Assembly (NCBI GenBank): GCA_964621905.1
Contig: CAZUNG010000008.1
Location: forward strand, 52,754 to 116,753
Length of the DNA: 64,000 nucleotides
Source of the DNA: Ruminococcus_G sp964621905
GTDB lineage: Bacteria; Bacillota; Clostridia; Lachnospirales; Lachnospiraceae
Direction: 5' to 3'
The notes under the pieces were generated by a model that was not told the DNA's origin, ran no database searches, and saw nothing but the letters and a program-made list of their open reading frames with translations. Below, one piece after another: positions 16,432 to 24,666 of this stretch (positions are counted from its first letter, which is position 1; the number at the start of each line of letters is the position of its first letter). Both the position numbers and the translations under genes were made by a program.

Positions 16432-18528
16432 TCAGATATTCGGGTCTGTCGGGTCCCAATTCTGACCTGCCGGTATTTTGATCGTTGCCGGCTTGTCAAA
16501 CGGCTGATACATATTGTCACGTATCACAACCTGAGTATTGACCCCGCCTGGTGTCGTCTTGATGTTATCGTAAATCCACTTGGCATCCCGCACACAGAGA
16601 CGTATGCATCCATGAGAGGCAGGATAGCCGAGCATATTATAATTGCCCGCTGACAGATTATATGAAGTCGTATTGCTTCCCGCTACAGAATGAAACAGAA
16701 TACCTGCAACCACTCTTGTACAATACTGTCCGTAAGACGGCCCCATCAGTGTTCCCCAGCGCATTTTCTCAATCGTCCTGAACGGATATTCATAAGAGCT
16801 TCTCGGGGTTGGTGTATTTGGAAGTCCAACAGAACATGTCATCGCTTTGACCGGGATCCGGTACTGGCCATTCTGATCCTTTGCATATACGGTCACTACA
16901 CAGCGCGTTCTGTCCACCTCAATGCGGTAGAAATCTCCATCGTTCCCGTGATACCCAAGCAGCCCCGACACATCCTGCATAAGGGAACCTTTCGGTCCTC
17001 CGCTCGTATTCGGACGGAAATAGAATTTATAACTGCTGATGCTCTTGTCCCTGTATACAGATCCACTGGGCGGCACATACGTCCATCCGGTGGCCATTGC
17101 CCCTTTTTCTTTTGGTTTCAGATAGTACCACTGATTATTGTACCTCTGCCATCCCGCCTTTACAGCTCCGTTGTCCGCAAACCAGAAACGGTCATCCCCG
17201 ACATTATTCCAGCCCTTGAACATAAATCCCTTCGTGCCATACGCACCGGTCTGTTTAAAATAATATGTCTTGCCATCTATTTTCTGCCAGCCAAGCTGCA
17301 GACTTCCCGTAACGCCGTAACCACCGCTTCGTTTAAAAAAGAACTGTTTGCCTCCTGTCGTAAACCACGACGTCTGACGCGCACCTCGCACACCATACGC
17401 CCCAGTCCGCTTGAAGTAAAAGATTTTGCCGCCGATAGACTTCCATCCTGTAAACATCTGGCCTTTTACACCATCTTCGCCCGTGAGTTTAAAGTAAAAT
17501 ACTCTTCCGTCATTCAGCGTTTTCCAGCCAGTGTACATTTTCCCGACATTAGATGCACTTCCTCCCGCCTGGAAATAATAGATTTTCTTGTTAATCGACT
17601 TAAATCCGGTAAACATCATGCCTTTTACCCCGGGATCACCGCTCATTTTGAAATAATATGTATTATCTCCAATATCCTGCCATCCGGTCTGCAGCACTCC
17701 CAGATCTTTTGTGTTATCAAAATAGTACCTGTAAGACCCTATTTTTATGATGCCTGTATATCTGGAACCCTTGCCTTGTCCCAGCGTACCGTTTTTCTGG
17801 AAATAATATGTCTTGCCGCCGATGCTGTTCCACCCGCGAAGCATAACACCGCGTGTTCCGCCAAGTGTTCCCGTATTTTTAAAATAGTAAGTATACTTTC
17901 CGTCTGTCTGCCATCCGGTCAGCATTTTTCCTTCCGCATCAAAAAAGTAATTGCCGGTGCCGACCTCTTTAAGACCAGTCTCAGGTTGTCCGTCTTCCCT
18001 GAGGTAATAGACGGTGTTCCCATCTTCAATCCACACAGACTGCATCATTGCTCCAAGGCCCAGCGCCGGTGCCTCACCATTGGGATTGAAATAGTATCGC
18101 TCCGTTCCATTTACATTCTGAAAACCGGTCTGCAGTACTCCGGCATCATCAAAGTAATATGTTTTTCCATTGATTGTCTGAAGCCCTTTCAGAAGCGCTC
18201 CGTTCTCCTCATATGTCCATCCGCTAAGCTTATCTCCAATCCAGCTGCCCGCACCTGCCTGTTCCGTACTTCCAGTGTCGTCCGCATCTTCCGGTGTCTC
18301 TTCCATACCACCGCCCGAATCAGCCTCCCCTTCATTCCCGGACTGTGCTGCTTCCGTATCTTTTTTCGGCAGCTCCTCCTCTGCTTCAGCTGGTTCACTG
18401 CTTTCATCGTTCCCGATTGTTTCTTCCAGAACAACTCCCTGATCCTTTGAAGCAGCATTTACATACGTTGTCATCAACAGACAGGCCCCTGCACACACCA
18501 GGGCCGTCCTTAATTTTCCATACGCCAT
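16432..18528 (-). CDS. choline-binding-repeat L,D-transpeptidase (YkuD)
   Basis: 698 residues: a signal peptide (1-25, LVCAGACLLMTTYVNAA), an acidic Glu/Asp/Gly-rich linker to about 95, and some fifteen GW/YYF cell-wall-binding repeats (about 100-500, for example TGWKSIGGKIFYFKRTGAYG). A YkuD catalytic domain (about 535-690) follows, with HSVAG and SHGCIRLC, nucleophile Cys641. The repeat type binds choline in pneumococcal proteins, and the neighbouring choline kinase/BCCT operon makes choline the likely ligand here too. It is intact and paralogous to the broken gene downstream. SD AGGAGAT lies 7 nt before the ATG. Confidence 0.88.
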   Translation of the reverse strand: MAYGKLRTALVCAGACLLMTTYVNAASKDQGVVLEETIGNDESSEPAEAEEELPKKDTEAAQSGNEGEADSGGGMEETPEDADDTGSTEQAGAGSWIGDKLSGWTYEENGALLKGLQTINGKTYYFDDAGVLQTGFQNVNGTERYYFNPNGEAPALGLGAMMQSVWIEDGNTVYYLREDGQPETGLKEVGTGNYFFDAEGKMLTGWQTDGKYTYYFKNTGTLGGTRGVMLRGWNSIGGKTYYFQKNGTLGQGKGSRYTGIIKIGSYRYYFDNTKDLGVLQTGWQDIGDNTYYFKMSGDPGVKGMMFTGFKSINKKIYYFQAGGSASNVGKMYTGWKTLNDGRVFYFKLTGEDGVKGQMFTGWKSIGGKIFYFKRTGAYGVRGARQTSWFTTGGKQFFFKRSGGYGVTGSLQLGWQKIDGKTYYFKQTGAYGTKGFMFKGWNNVGDDRFWFADNGAVKAGWQRYNNQWYYLKPKEKGAMATGWTYVPPSGSVYRDKSISSYKFYFRPNTSGGPKGSLMQDVSGLLGYHGNDGDFYRIEVDRTRCVVTVYAKDQNGQYRIPVKAMTCSVGLPNTPTPRSSYEYPFRTIEKMRWGTLMGPSYGQYCTRVVAGILFHSVAGSNTTSYNLSAGNYNMLGYPASHGCIRLCVRDAKWIYDNIKTTPGGVNTQVVIRDNMYQPFDKPATIKIPAGQNWDPTDPNI

Positions 18529-18571
18529 AGCGGTATCTCCTCTCTCAAAATCTCCACCTTCGTTATGTATA

Positions 18572-18600
18572 AATTTACACCATTACCATAGAAAAATCAA
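18572..18600 (-). promoter_or_regulatory. putative promoter of the choline-binding transpeptidase genes
   Basis: TTGATT (18600-18595), 17 nt, TAAATT (18577-18572) on the minus strand, about 45 nt upstream of the ATG. Two mismatches in the -35 and two in the -10, so only moderate support. Confidence 0.4.
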
Positions 18601-18646
18601 CCGAAAACCAACTTTACACTTATTAAGAAATTATGAAGTCCGTATT

Positions 18647-18692
18647 AAAAACAATAGAACCGATGGGAAGCAAAAGTTCCCCAAGCGGTTCT
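18647..18692 (-). terminator. intrinsic terminator of the pyruvyltransferase operon
   Basis: Inverted repeat agaaccg (18656-18662) / cggttct (18686-18692), with an inner gggaa/ttccc pair, followed on the minus strand by a T-rich run (18655-18647). Confidence 0.75.
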
Positions 18693-18724
18693 ACCGTTTT
18701 ACAATATTCTAGGTTTATCTGTTC

Positions 18725-19813
18725 TCAGCCTAAAAGGGACTCTCTCAAAAATGTCATCGAATGTTCCCGTAATTTGTGAATCATCTTCCGGGTTTCTTCT
18801 TTATTTTCAAACGCAAAGCACTCGAGGCCCGGGCGTTCCTGATTGCCATCGAGCAGATGGCCGGTAAGGTTCAGAATTCTGAGCAGATCCGCCGTCCTGC
18901 TCCCCGTATCGGAATGCAGCATTGATACAAACGGCTTCTCGTATATAATTGAAAATACAGTTCCATGAAAAGAATTTGTAATCACAAGCTCTGCATGCTC
19001 CATATAATCCAGAAATTCACCCGGCGTTGCCGTATACATGGACTCCAGTTCATTCGTAAAGTAATTTTGATCTCTTCTCTGAATGATCGGAATTCCCAAC
19101 AGGCGGGAAATATAATTTGCATACCTCACAATTTCCACATTATACTCCATCATGTATACCAGAATATATTTTTCGTTACGTTTTACCGGTACTTTCAACG
19201 GTTCATAATCTTCCCTGTCAAGCAAAAGTGTAGGATCAAGGACAACATCAATTTCTTTATCTGTCAAATGAGATAAAACCGGTACGGCACTCACCTCCCT
19301 CACCGATATACAGTCAAACTGTTCAAGTCCTCCCCGAAACTGTTCATGATAGACTGGCAGGATATAATCCGTGCCAATACTTGCCGCGTAAGAGATTTTT
19401 TTCACTCCGTCCCGCAGAAACTGCAGAAAATATGCCGGATCATAGCCGCCTGTATGCTGAACATTCCATACCTGGTCACTCCCAGAAATACACGCATCCA
19501 GATTGATATTTGCCGTCTGCAGTTCCTCATAGGTATGATACTCACCCAGGAGACGGTATTTACTTTTCATAAAGGCTTCATATCTTTTATGCCGGAGAAT
19601 AATTCTGGGTTCCGACAGCTTCCGGTATGCCGCATACTTCCGAAGCCCCGTCTCCCCGACCAGGGGATTATACAAATTATCGATAACTGCCGGCCTGTAA
19701 TTCACAATGAACGGCTGAACGCCAAGCCTCTCCAACACCGTTTGCAGCGCCCAGGTCTGCAGACTCGCTCCGAAGTTGTATGCGCTGTGAAATGTTACGA
19801 TACCTGTTTTCAA
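18725..19813 (-). CDS. polysaccharide pyruvyl transferase family protein
   Basis: 362 residues, starting MKTGIVTFHSAYNFGASLQT, the usual N-terminus of this GT-B-like family that includes CsaB and WcaK homologues. Further family features are ACISGSDQVWN near 110, KISYAASIGTD near 145 and ITNSFHGTVFSIIYEKPFV near 285, whose His is the conserved catalytic candidate. It would transfer pyruvate from PEP to a sugar of a surface polymer as a ketal. It starts 2 nt after the stop of the bifunctional GT2/CDP-glycerol transferase gene, so it is the second and last gene of that operon. Confidence 0.9.
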   Translation of the reverse strand: MKTGIVTFHSAYNFGASLQTWALQTVLERLGVQPFIVNYRPAVIDNLYNPLVGETGLRKYAAYRKLSEPRIILRHKRYEAFMKSKYRLLGEYHTYEELQTANINLDACISGSDQVWNVQHTGGYDPAYFLQFLRDGVKKISYAASIGTDYILPVYHEQFRGGLEQFDCISVREVSAVPVLSHLTDKEIDVVLDPTLLLDREDYEPLKVPVKRNEKYILVYMMEYNVEIVRYANYISRLLGIPIIQRRDQNYFTNELESMYTATPGEFLDYMEHAELVITNSFHGTVFSIIYEKPFVSMLHSDTGSRTADLLRILNLTGHLLDGNQERPGLECFAFENKEETRKMIHKLREHSMTFLRESLLG

Positions 19814-19815
19814 TG

Positions 19816-22722
19816 TTACACCTCCATCAGATTACGGATACTGTAATTTCCCAGATCCATAACTCGGTAGTTCACTTTATCCTTCGTCTTATTATAAATT
19901 TTAGATTTTGTAAATTCCTCATTGACACAATAAACTTCAAAGCCTGTTTTTCCATTGAGCATACTGTTGACTGCTGAACGGTATACGGAGTCTTTCTGAT
20001 AGGTTTCTATCGCAAAATGCGTAAGATTGCAAATCTTTCTGCCCGGCATGCAGCTCAGCATTTTCAGGTTCATAAGACTTGTTCCATTATAATATATTAC
20101 ATAGTCAAACCTGGCATCGCCAAAATGTTTTTGCAGTTCCCTCCCACAGAGCCGATTCATGCTGCGCTGCACAAAACCAGCCGTAACACCCAGCCGAAGA
20201 TAGAGCCACCTTGCAGCATATTCCCCAGCCGTGGCATTCAGCCCGGCCTGAAGCGGCAGATACCCGATCTCACTGCGAAGCTCCTGAAGAACTTCCGTAT
20301 TTTTCCGCGCGGAACTTGCCTTAAAACAAATATAGTAATTGCACTCATTGGAATCCAGATCGTTAATATCCTGAATCAGTTTGCTGAAATTACGCCTGTC
20401 AGAAATGGCATCCAGATACAGCAGAACATTTTTTCTGCCGCCGTTTTTCTCTGTGCCTTCCACCTTTACACTGTTCTCACCAAACACAAGAGAACGACAG
20501 ACATTCTTTGCAGTATCTAAAGAATCGTAATGGCAGAACTCTTCCTGGAATTTCGGATAACCCTCATTTGGTTTGTTAATCTCTTCCACCAATTCTTCCA
20601 CCGTATCCGCCTTGGGCAGTTCCACCGCATTCAGGTCAAGATACATCCCGCGCTCCTGCAGGTAAATTTCACGGTCATATGTGAACAAAATCATTTTTTT
20701 ACCACTCACCCCAAAGTCAAACATGATACTGGAGTAGTCCGTCACAAGCACATCCGCAGCATTTAAAAAATCATAAGTGTCATACTTTGACGGAAATGGA
20801 CGAATATGACGATACAATGAATAGTCAACCGCTGTCCCTACAAATGGATGGAGCTTTACATAAAAGATCTGTTTCTCAGACAACATTTCGTCTAAACACG
20901 ATAAATACTGGTATATAATTTTCACCTGATCATCAAAATTCTTCTTATGAAGCAGCCCTCTCCATGTCGGCATATAGACAATTACCTGCTTACCCTTCAA
21001 ATCATTTTCACACACAATCTTATTTCCCAGTTTTTCCTGGAAAAGAGCACTGTTGCGCGGATAACCCGAAAGCATAATCTGCCCCGGATAGATATTCCGG
21101 ATCATATAATCATCAAGAAATATATCCCTGGAGAATTCATTCTGATATAAAAGCATGTCAGATATCAAAAAATTCCTCTGTACATTGCCAAGTCCATATT
21201 CACGTCCCGGCACCTGCCTGCCCATCGCTTTCAGCGGGGTTCCATGCCATGTGTTCAGGTATACCTGTTCTTTCTTTTTAATATAATAGGTAGGAAATGT
21301 TGTATCCGTAATCAGGTAGCCAGCAGCAGCCAGAGCTTTATAATATGCCTCTGAATGGAGCAGTACGGTATGTACTCTGTTAAGCTGATACCGTTCTGCA
21401 AGCTGTTCCCACTTTGTCTGGCGCTCTTCATCCACGACAAGCAGAATCCGATAATCACTGAATTCCTCTCCATGAAATGCGCGTATCATGTTAAAAACAT
21501 TTCCCGCAATATCCTCGCCGTGTTTTGACTCAAGCAAAATCAGCTTTTTATTTACCTTCTCTTTTAAATATGCCTTCGTATATCCATGACTGGCAGGCAT
21601 ATCAAAAAAGCGAAGAAATTTAATTCTTTTTGCTACTACCTTGCGTTTCGATCTTGATCGTTTTAATTCGTTCCTGAACGTGGCCGCCTTTCTCTTCACT
21701 ACAAATGCCTGCTGCCATAAGCGCTGCGGAATAAATTTATTGATCGTAACTGCCGTAAGCAGTTTCTTTCTATTATAATACAGTGTCCGGTGTTTTCGAA
21801 TTTCTGCCGAACTCGAATACTTCAAATAATGATTATTCTGCCATCCCGGAAAATTCTGATCCAGGAAATCATGCGTTTCGTTAACCATCCGTTTTTTTAA
21901 TTTCAGATCTGACTCCCGATTAGAAAACAGCGCTGGATAGCGGAAGAAAAAATGCCGGGTACACACATAGGCCAGTTCGTCCCGATAACACATCTCAAAC
22001 TGATGTTCTTTCATAAATTCCATGACATTTTCGAACGCCTTTACGATATCCAGCGTCGCCTCCGAAAATGAATTCAAAAAACCGCCAGTCGTCGTACGGC
22101 GGTAATTATAAAGAGGGGCTCTCACCACTCCGATGCTTGTTGCCATACATGCAAGTTTCAAGACATATGCCAGGTCTTCAAAACGGATATTTTCCGGAAA
22201 ACGAATATCATAAAACAATTGCCTTCTTACCAGTTTGTCCCACGGGAACGGGGACAGCCAGCAAAGTTCAAATGGATACTGTGCGATGGTAAAGTTCTGA
22301 CCCGCTGTCATCATATCATTCGGGTCTACGATATCCCTTCCAGCCTGGCTTTCATAAATGTTATTTCGGTTACAGAGAACCAGATCATTACCATCCTCTG
22401 CTGCTTTTTTATAAAGAAGCTCACACATCTGCGGTTCCACATAATCATCGCTGTCCACAAACAGCAGGTATTCTCCCTTCGCCCTGTCAGCCCCATAATT
22501 TCTGGCATAACTGACACCGTGATTTTCTATTGAATAAACACATACTTTTGACGCATAGTTATGCTCATATTCTTTAAGAATGGAAAGACTGTTGTCTGGA
22601 CTCCCATCATTAACCACAATAATTTCTATATCTTCAAGTGTCTGGTTTATCAGACTGTCCAGACAGGTGCGCAGATACCGCTCTACATTATATACTGGTA
22701 CAATCACACTAATTTTACACAT
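19816..22722 (-). CDS. bifunctional GT2 glycosyltransferase / CDP-glycerol glycerophosphotransferase with extra C-terminal domain
   Basis: 968 residues. Residues 1-240 are a GT-A family 2 transferase (KISVIVPVYNVERYLRTCLD, VNDGSPDN, FVDSDDYVEP). After a basic linker (about 310-385), residues 395-740 are a TagF-like CDP-glycerol transferase (NTWHGTPLKAMGRQV, VYMPTWRG, VLVTDYSSIMFDFG). The last 210 or so residues (from KNVLLYLDAISDRRN) look like the N-terminal half of another GT-B glycosyltransferase without its donor-binding half. The ATG at 22722 is chosen because GAAGGAG lies 7-8 nt upstream. The in-frame ATG at 22737 overlaps that SD. Coupling sugar and polyol-phosphate addition in one chain suits synthesis of an alternating polymer. 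Confidence 0.88.
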   Translation of the reverse strand: MCKISVIVPVYNVERYLRTCLDSLINQTLEDIEIIVVNDGSPDNSLSILKEYEHNYASKVCVYSIENHGVSYARNYGADRAKGEYLLFVDSDDYVEPQMCELLYKKAAEDGNDLVLCNRNNIYESQAGRDIVDPNDMMTAGQNFTIAQYPFELCWLSPFPWDKLVRRQLFYDIRFPENIRFEDLAYVLKLACMATSIGVVRAPLYNYRRTTTGGFLNSFSEATLDIVKAFENVMEFMKEHQFEMCYRDELAYVCTRHFFFRYPALFSNRESDLKLKKRMVNETHDFLDQNFPGWQNNHYLKYSSSAEIRKHRTLYYNRKKLLTAVTINKFIPQRLWQQAFVVKRKAATFRNELKRSRSKRKVVAKRIKFLRFFDMPASHGYTKAYLKEKVNKKLILLESKHGEDIAGNVFNMIRAFHGEEFSDYRILLVVDEERQTKWEQLAERYQLNRVHTVLLHSEAYYKALAAAGYLITDTTFPTYYIKKKEQVYLNTWHGTPLKAMGRQVPGREYGLGNVQRNFLISDMLLYQNEFSRDIFLDDYMIRNIYPGQIMLSGYPRNSALFQEKLGNKIVCENDLKGKQVIVYMPTWRGLLHKKNFDDQVKIIYQYLSCLDEMLSEKQIFYVKLHPFVGTAVDYSLYRHIRPFPSKYDTYDFLNAADVLVTDYSSIMFDFGVSGKKMILFTYDREIYLQERGMYLDLNAVELPKADTVEELVEEINKPNEGYPKFQEEFCHYDSLDTAKNVCRSLVFGENSVKVEGTEKNGGRKNVLLYLDAISDRRNFSKLIQDINDLDSNECNYYICFKASSARKNTEVLQELRSEIGYLPLQAGLNATAGEYAARWLYLRLGVTAGFVQRSMNRLCGRELQKHFGDARFDYVIYYNGTSLMNLKMLSCMPGRKICNLTHFAIETYQKDSVYRSAVNSMLNGKTGFEVYCVNEEFTKSKIYNKTKDKVNYRVMDLGNYSIRNLMEV

Positions 22723-22754
22723 ATCTATCTCCTTCATTAGTCACATCAAAACGA

Positions 22755-22783
22755 ATCATAGCATATTCCAAATCGCATTTCAA
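22755..22783 (-). promoter_or_regulatory. sigma-A promoter of the GT2/CDP-glycerol transferase operon
   Basis: TTGAAA (22783-22778), 17 nt, TATGAT (22760-22755) with a TGC extension before the -10, on the minus strand and about 33 nt upstream of the start codon. Confidence 0.6.
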
Positions 22784-22897
22784 CAGCTACATTTTTCCTT
22801 CCCAATCCAAGCCAAGATAAGGATACCCCTGTATACAAGCCTGACACTTATACGCAAAGAATACCCTTATAAATTGATCCAAACCATCCGCGCCGGA

Positions 22898-23797
22898 TCA
22901 CAACTGTATTTGCTGGTTGATATACCGATTTAATTCTTTTGCATTATTTACTGTTTTTATATCATAGTCGTAATATTTGGGTGCAAAACACGCTTTAATT
23001 ATTTCATTTGCACAATTATTCGTACTGTTCCCGTTCAGCAGAATCAATTCCGGCTGAAGATCTCGGTCCCAACAAAAGCGCAGCATGTTATGCAAAGCAT
23101 CCACTGCCTTATAAACTTTTGATGTGTCAATATCAAGATTCTTATCTTTTGTCAGCTTCCAGGTTGACTTTTTATAAATTCCCGCCTTTTTCAGTATTCT
23201 TGCACAGACAAAACCAACCGTCAGCCTGGGATAATAAAACAGAGGGTGGCTGTTCTTTTCCTTGTCTGCCGTCATGCCAAGCGCAAGAAATATCTGCCGA
23301 TGCACATATGTCCAATCCCGTGGGGCCACGAAATTTCCAAGCTGCTCCGTTTCAGAATAGTCATAAATGATAAACACCCTTCCATCTTTTCTCACATGGC
23401 TGTGATATGTCTTCAGCATTGCAAAATCCATAAAAAAAGACCGTTTGTACGTCACACAATTGAATGCCTGACCGCCAAGCTTTGTAAAGTCAATGTATTT
23501 CCATGCCTTCGTTGAACCCAATACCAGCCCCGGCACATTTCGCCAGTTTAAATTCTGAAAAAATCCAGGCGGTTTTTCTTTTGCATACCATTTCGTACTA
23601 AGCTGGTCAGTCCACAAAACTGCTGCCGCCGCCAATAGCAAGACAACATCTGCTATCATGGCCGGTATAACTCCGGCTGCTAATAGGAAAACCAATGACA
23701 AAACTGCAAGTATAAAAACGAAGGACATGCATACTGCAAGTTTGAATCTTCGTTTCACAAATCTCCGCACTTTTTTATATATTTTCTTTAACATCAC
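22898..23797 (-). CDS. membrane-anchored protein of unknown function, possibly SGNH-like
   Basis: 299 residues. A basic N-terminus (KKIYKKVRRFVKRRFK) is followed by two adjacent helices (about 18-62), then a soluble domain. LVLGSTKAWKYIDFTKL (from about 92), FAMLKTYHSHVRKDGRVFIIYDYS and PELILLNGNSTNN recall the spacing of divergent SGNH-hydrolase-like proteins of polysaccharide loci, in which an LGSS-type block I begins the domain. I see no certain catalytic triad and do not assign an activity. It lies 9 nt after the aldo/keto reductase gene and is the last gene of the 27455-22898 operon. Confidence 0.65.
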   Translation of the reverse strand: MMLKKIYKKVRRFVKRRFKLAVCMSFVFILAVLSLVFLLAAGVIPAMIADVVLLLAAAAVLWTDQLSTKWYAKEKPPGFFQNLNWRNVPGLVLGSTKAWKYIDFTKLGGQAFNCVTYKRSFFMDFAMLKTYHSHVRKDGRVFIIYDYSETEQLGNFVAPRDWTYVHRQIFLALGMTADKEKNSHPLFYYPRLTVGFVCARILKKAGIYKKSTWKLTKDKNLDIDTSKVYKAVDALHNMLRFCWDRDLQPELILLNGNSTNNCANEIIKACFAPKYYDYDIKTVNNAKELNRYINQQIQL

Positions 23798-23806
23798 TGT
23801 ATCCCC

Positions 23807-24655
23807 TTAATATCCCGGACAGCATCTCGACTCCAGAAATATCTTGAAATGTCTGTCCAGATTGGTTATAGCGTCCCTGTCTTCCGTTGAAAGTGAGAAA
23901 TCAAATACGTCTGTGTTTTCTATTACCCTCTTTTCACTGCTGGTTTTCACAACCGGCACAACGCCTCGCTGTACATGCCAGCGCAAAATGATCTGTGCCG
24001 GGGATACCCTATATTTATCCGCAAGTTTTATCAAAAGCTCATTCCCTTTAATCTCATCTATCATACGGCACAAAGGACTGTACGCCTGAACGATGATATG
24101 ATTTTTTCTGCAGTACTCCAACAGTTCATTTTCCGTATTCAGGGGATGTACTTCATTCTGAGCCACCGCAGGAACAATTTTGGCCCCAGCCTTTTCGATA
24201 CCTCTAAAATGTCTCTTGGAAAAATTGCAGACACCGATGTTCTTTACGATTCCCTCTTCATACAGTTTCTCCATGGCCAGCCATGTTTTTGCGTAAAATT
24301 CCGGCTGCGGCCAGTGGATCAATAAGAGGTCCCAGTAGTCCAGACCCGTTTTATCCAGAATCGCTTCAACGTAGGGACGGATCTCGCCTTTTTTCGCGAT
24401 CATCTGCCACACATCAATTTTAGTGTCCAGAAAAAAGTCACTTCTTGTAAGTTCTTCTCTCTCCGATATCAGTTTGTGTACAGACCTGGATAACATTTCC
24501 TCTGTATGATAACTCGGTGAGGTATCAAACCCCAATACGCCGTTATCAACAGCCGCCCCCACGACCGCATCCATGGAAGCCTGGGCCTTCATTTGATAAG
24601 AGCCAAACATAATCTGCGGTATTCTATTTCCGTTATTTAAAGTGATAGACTCCAT
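23807..24655 (-). CDS. aldo/keto reductase
   Basis: 282 residues, a TIM-barrel NADPH-dependent carbonyl reductase. The catalytic tetrad is complete: Asp44 and Tyr49 (GFDTSPSYH), Lys79 (LDTKIDV) and His114 (LIHWPQP). NEVHPLN and the late cofactor-binding stretch VVKTSSEKRVIEN are also present. It sits 11 nt after the MenD-like gene. One reading is that the aldehyde or ketone formed by that enzyme is its substrate, the pair making an alcohol for surface-polymer modification. That link is inferred from context. Confidence 0.88.
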   Translation of the reverse strand: MESITLNNGNRIPQIMFGSYQMKAQASMDAVVGAAVDNGVLGFDTSPSYHTEEMLSRSVHKLISEREELTRSDFFLDTKIDVWQMIAKKGEIRPYVEAILDKTGLDYWDLLLIHWPQPEFYAKTWLAMEKLYEEGIVKNIGVCNFSKRHFRGIEKAGAKIVPAVAQNEVHPLNTENELLEYCRKNHIIVQAYSPLCRMIDEIKGNELLIKLADKYRVSPAQIILRWHVQRGVVPVVKTSSEKRVIENTDVFDFSLSTEDRDAITNLDRHFKIFLESRCCPGY

Positions 24656-24666
24656 CCGCCTGCCTC

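Noticed and set aside
16690..18450. A 586-codon open frame on the plus strand opposite the choline-binding transpeptidase gene
   Set aside because: It mirrors the repetitive codons of the minus-strand gene, has no ribosome-binding site and encodes no recognisable protein. The minus-strand product has a signal peptide and catalytic motifs.
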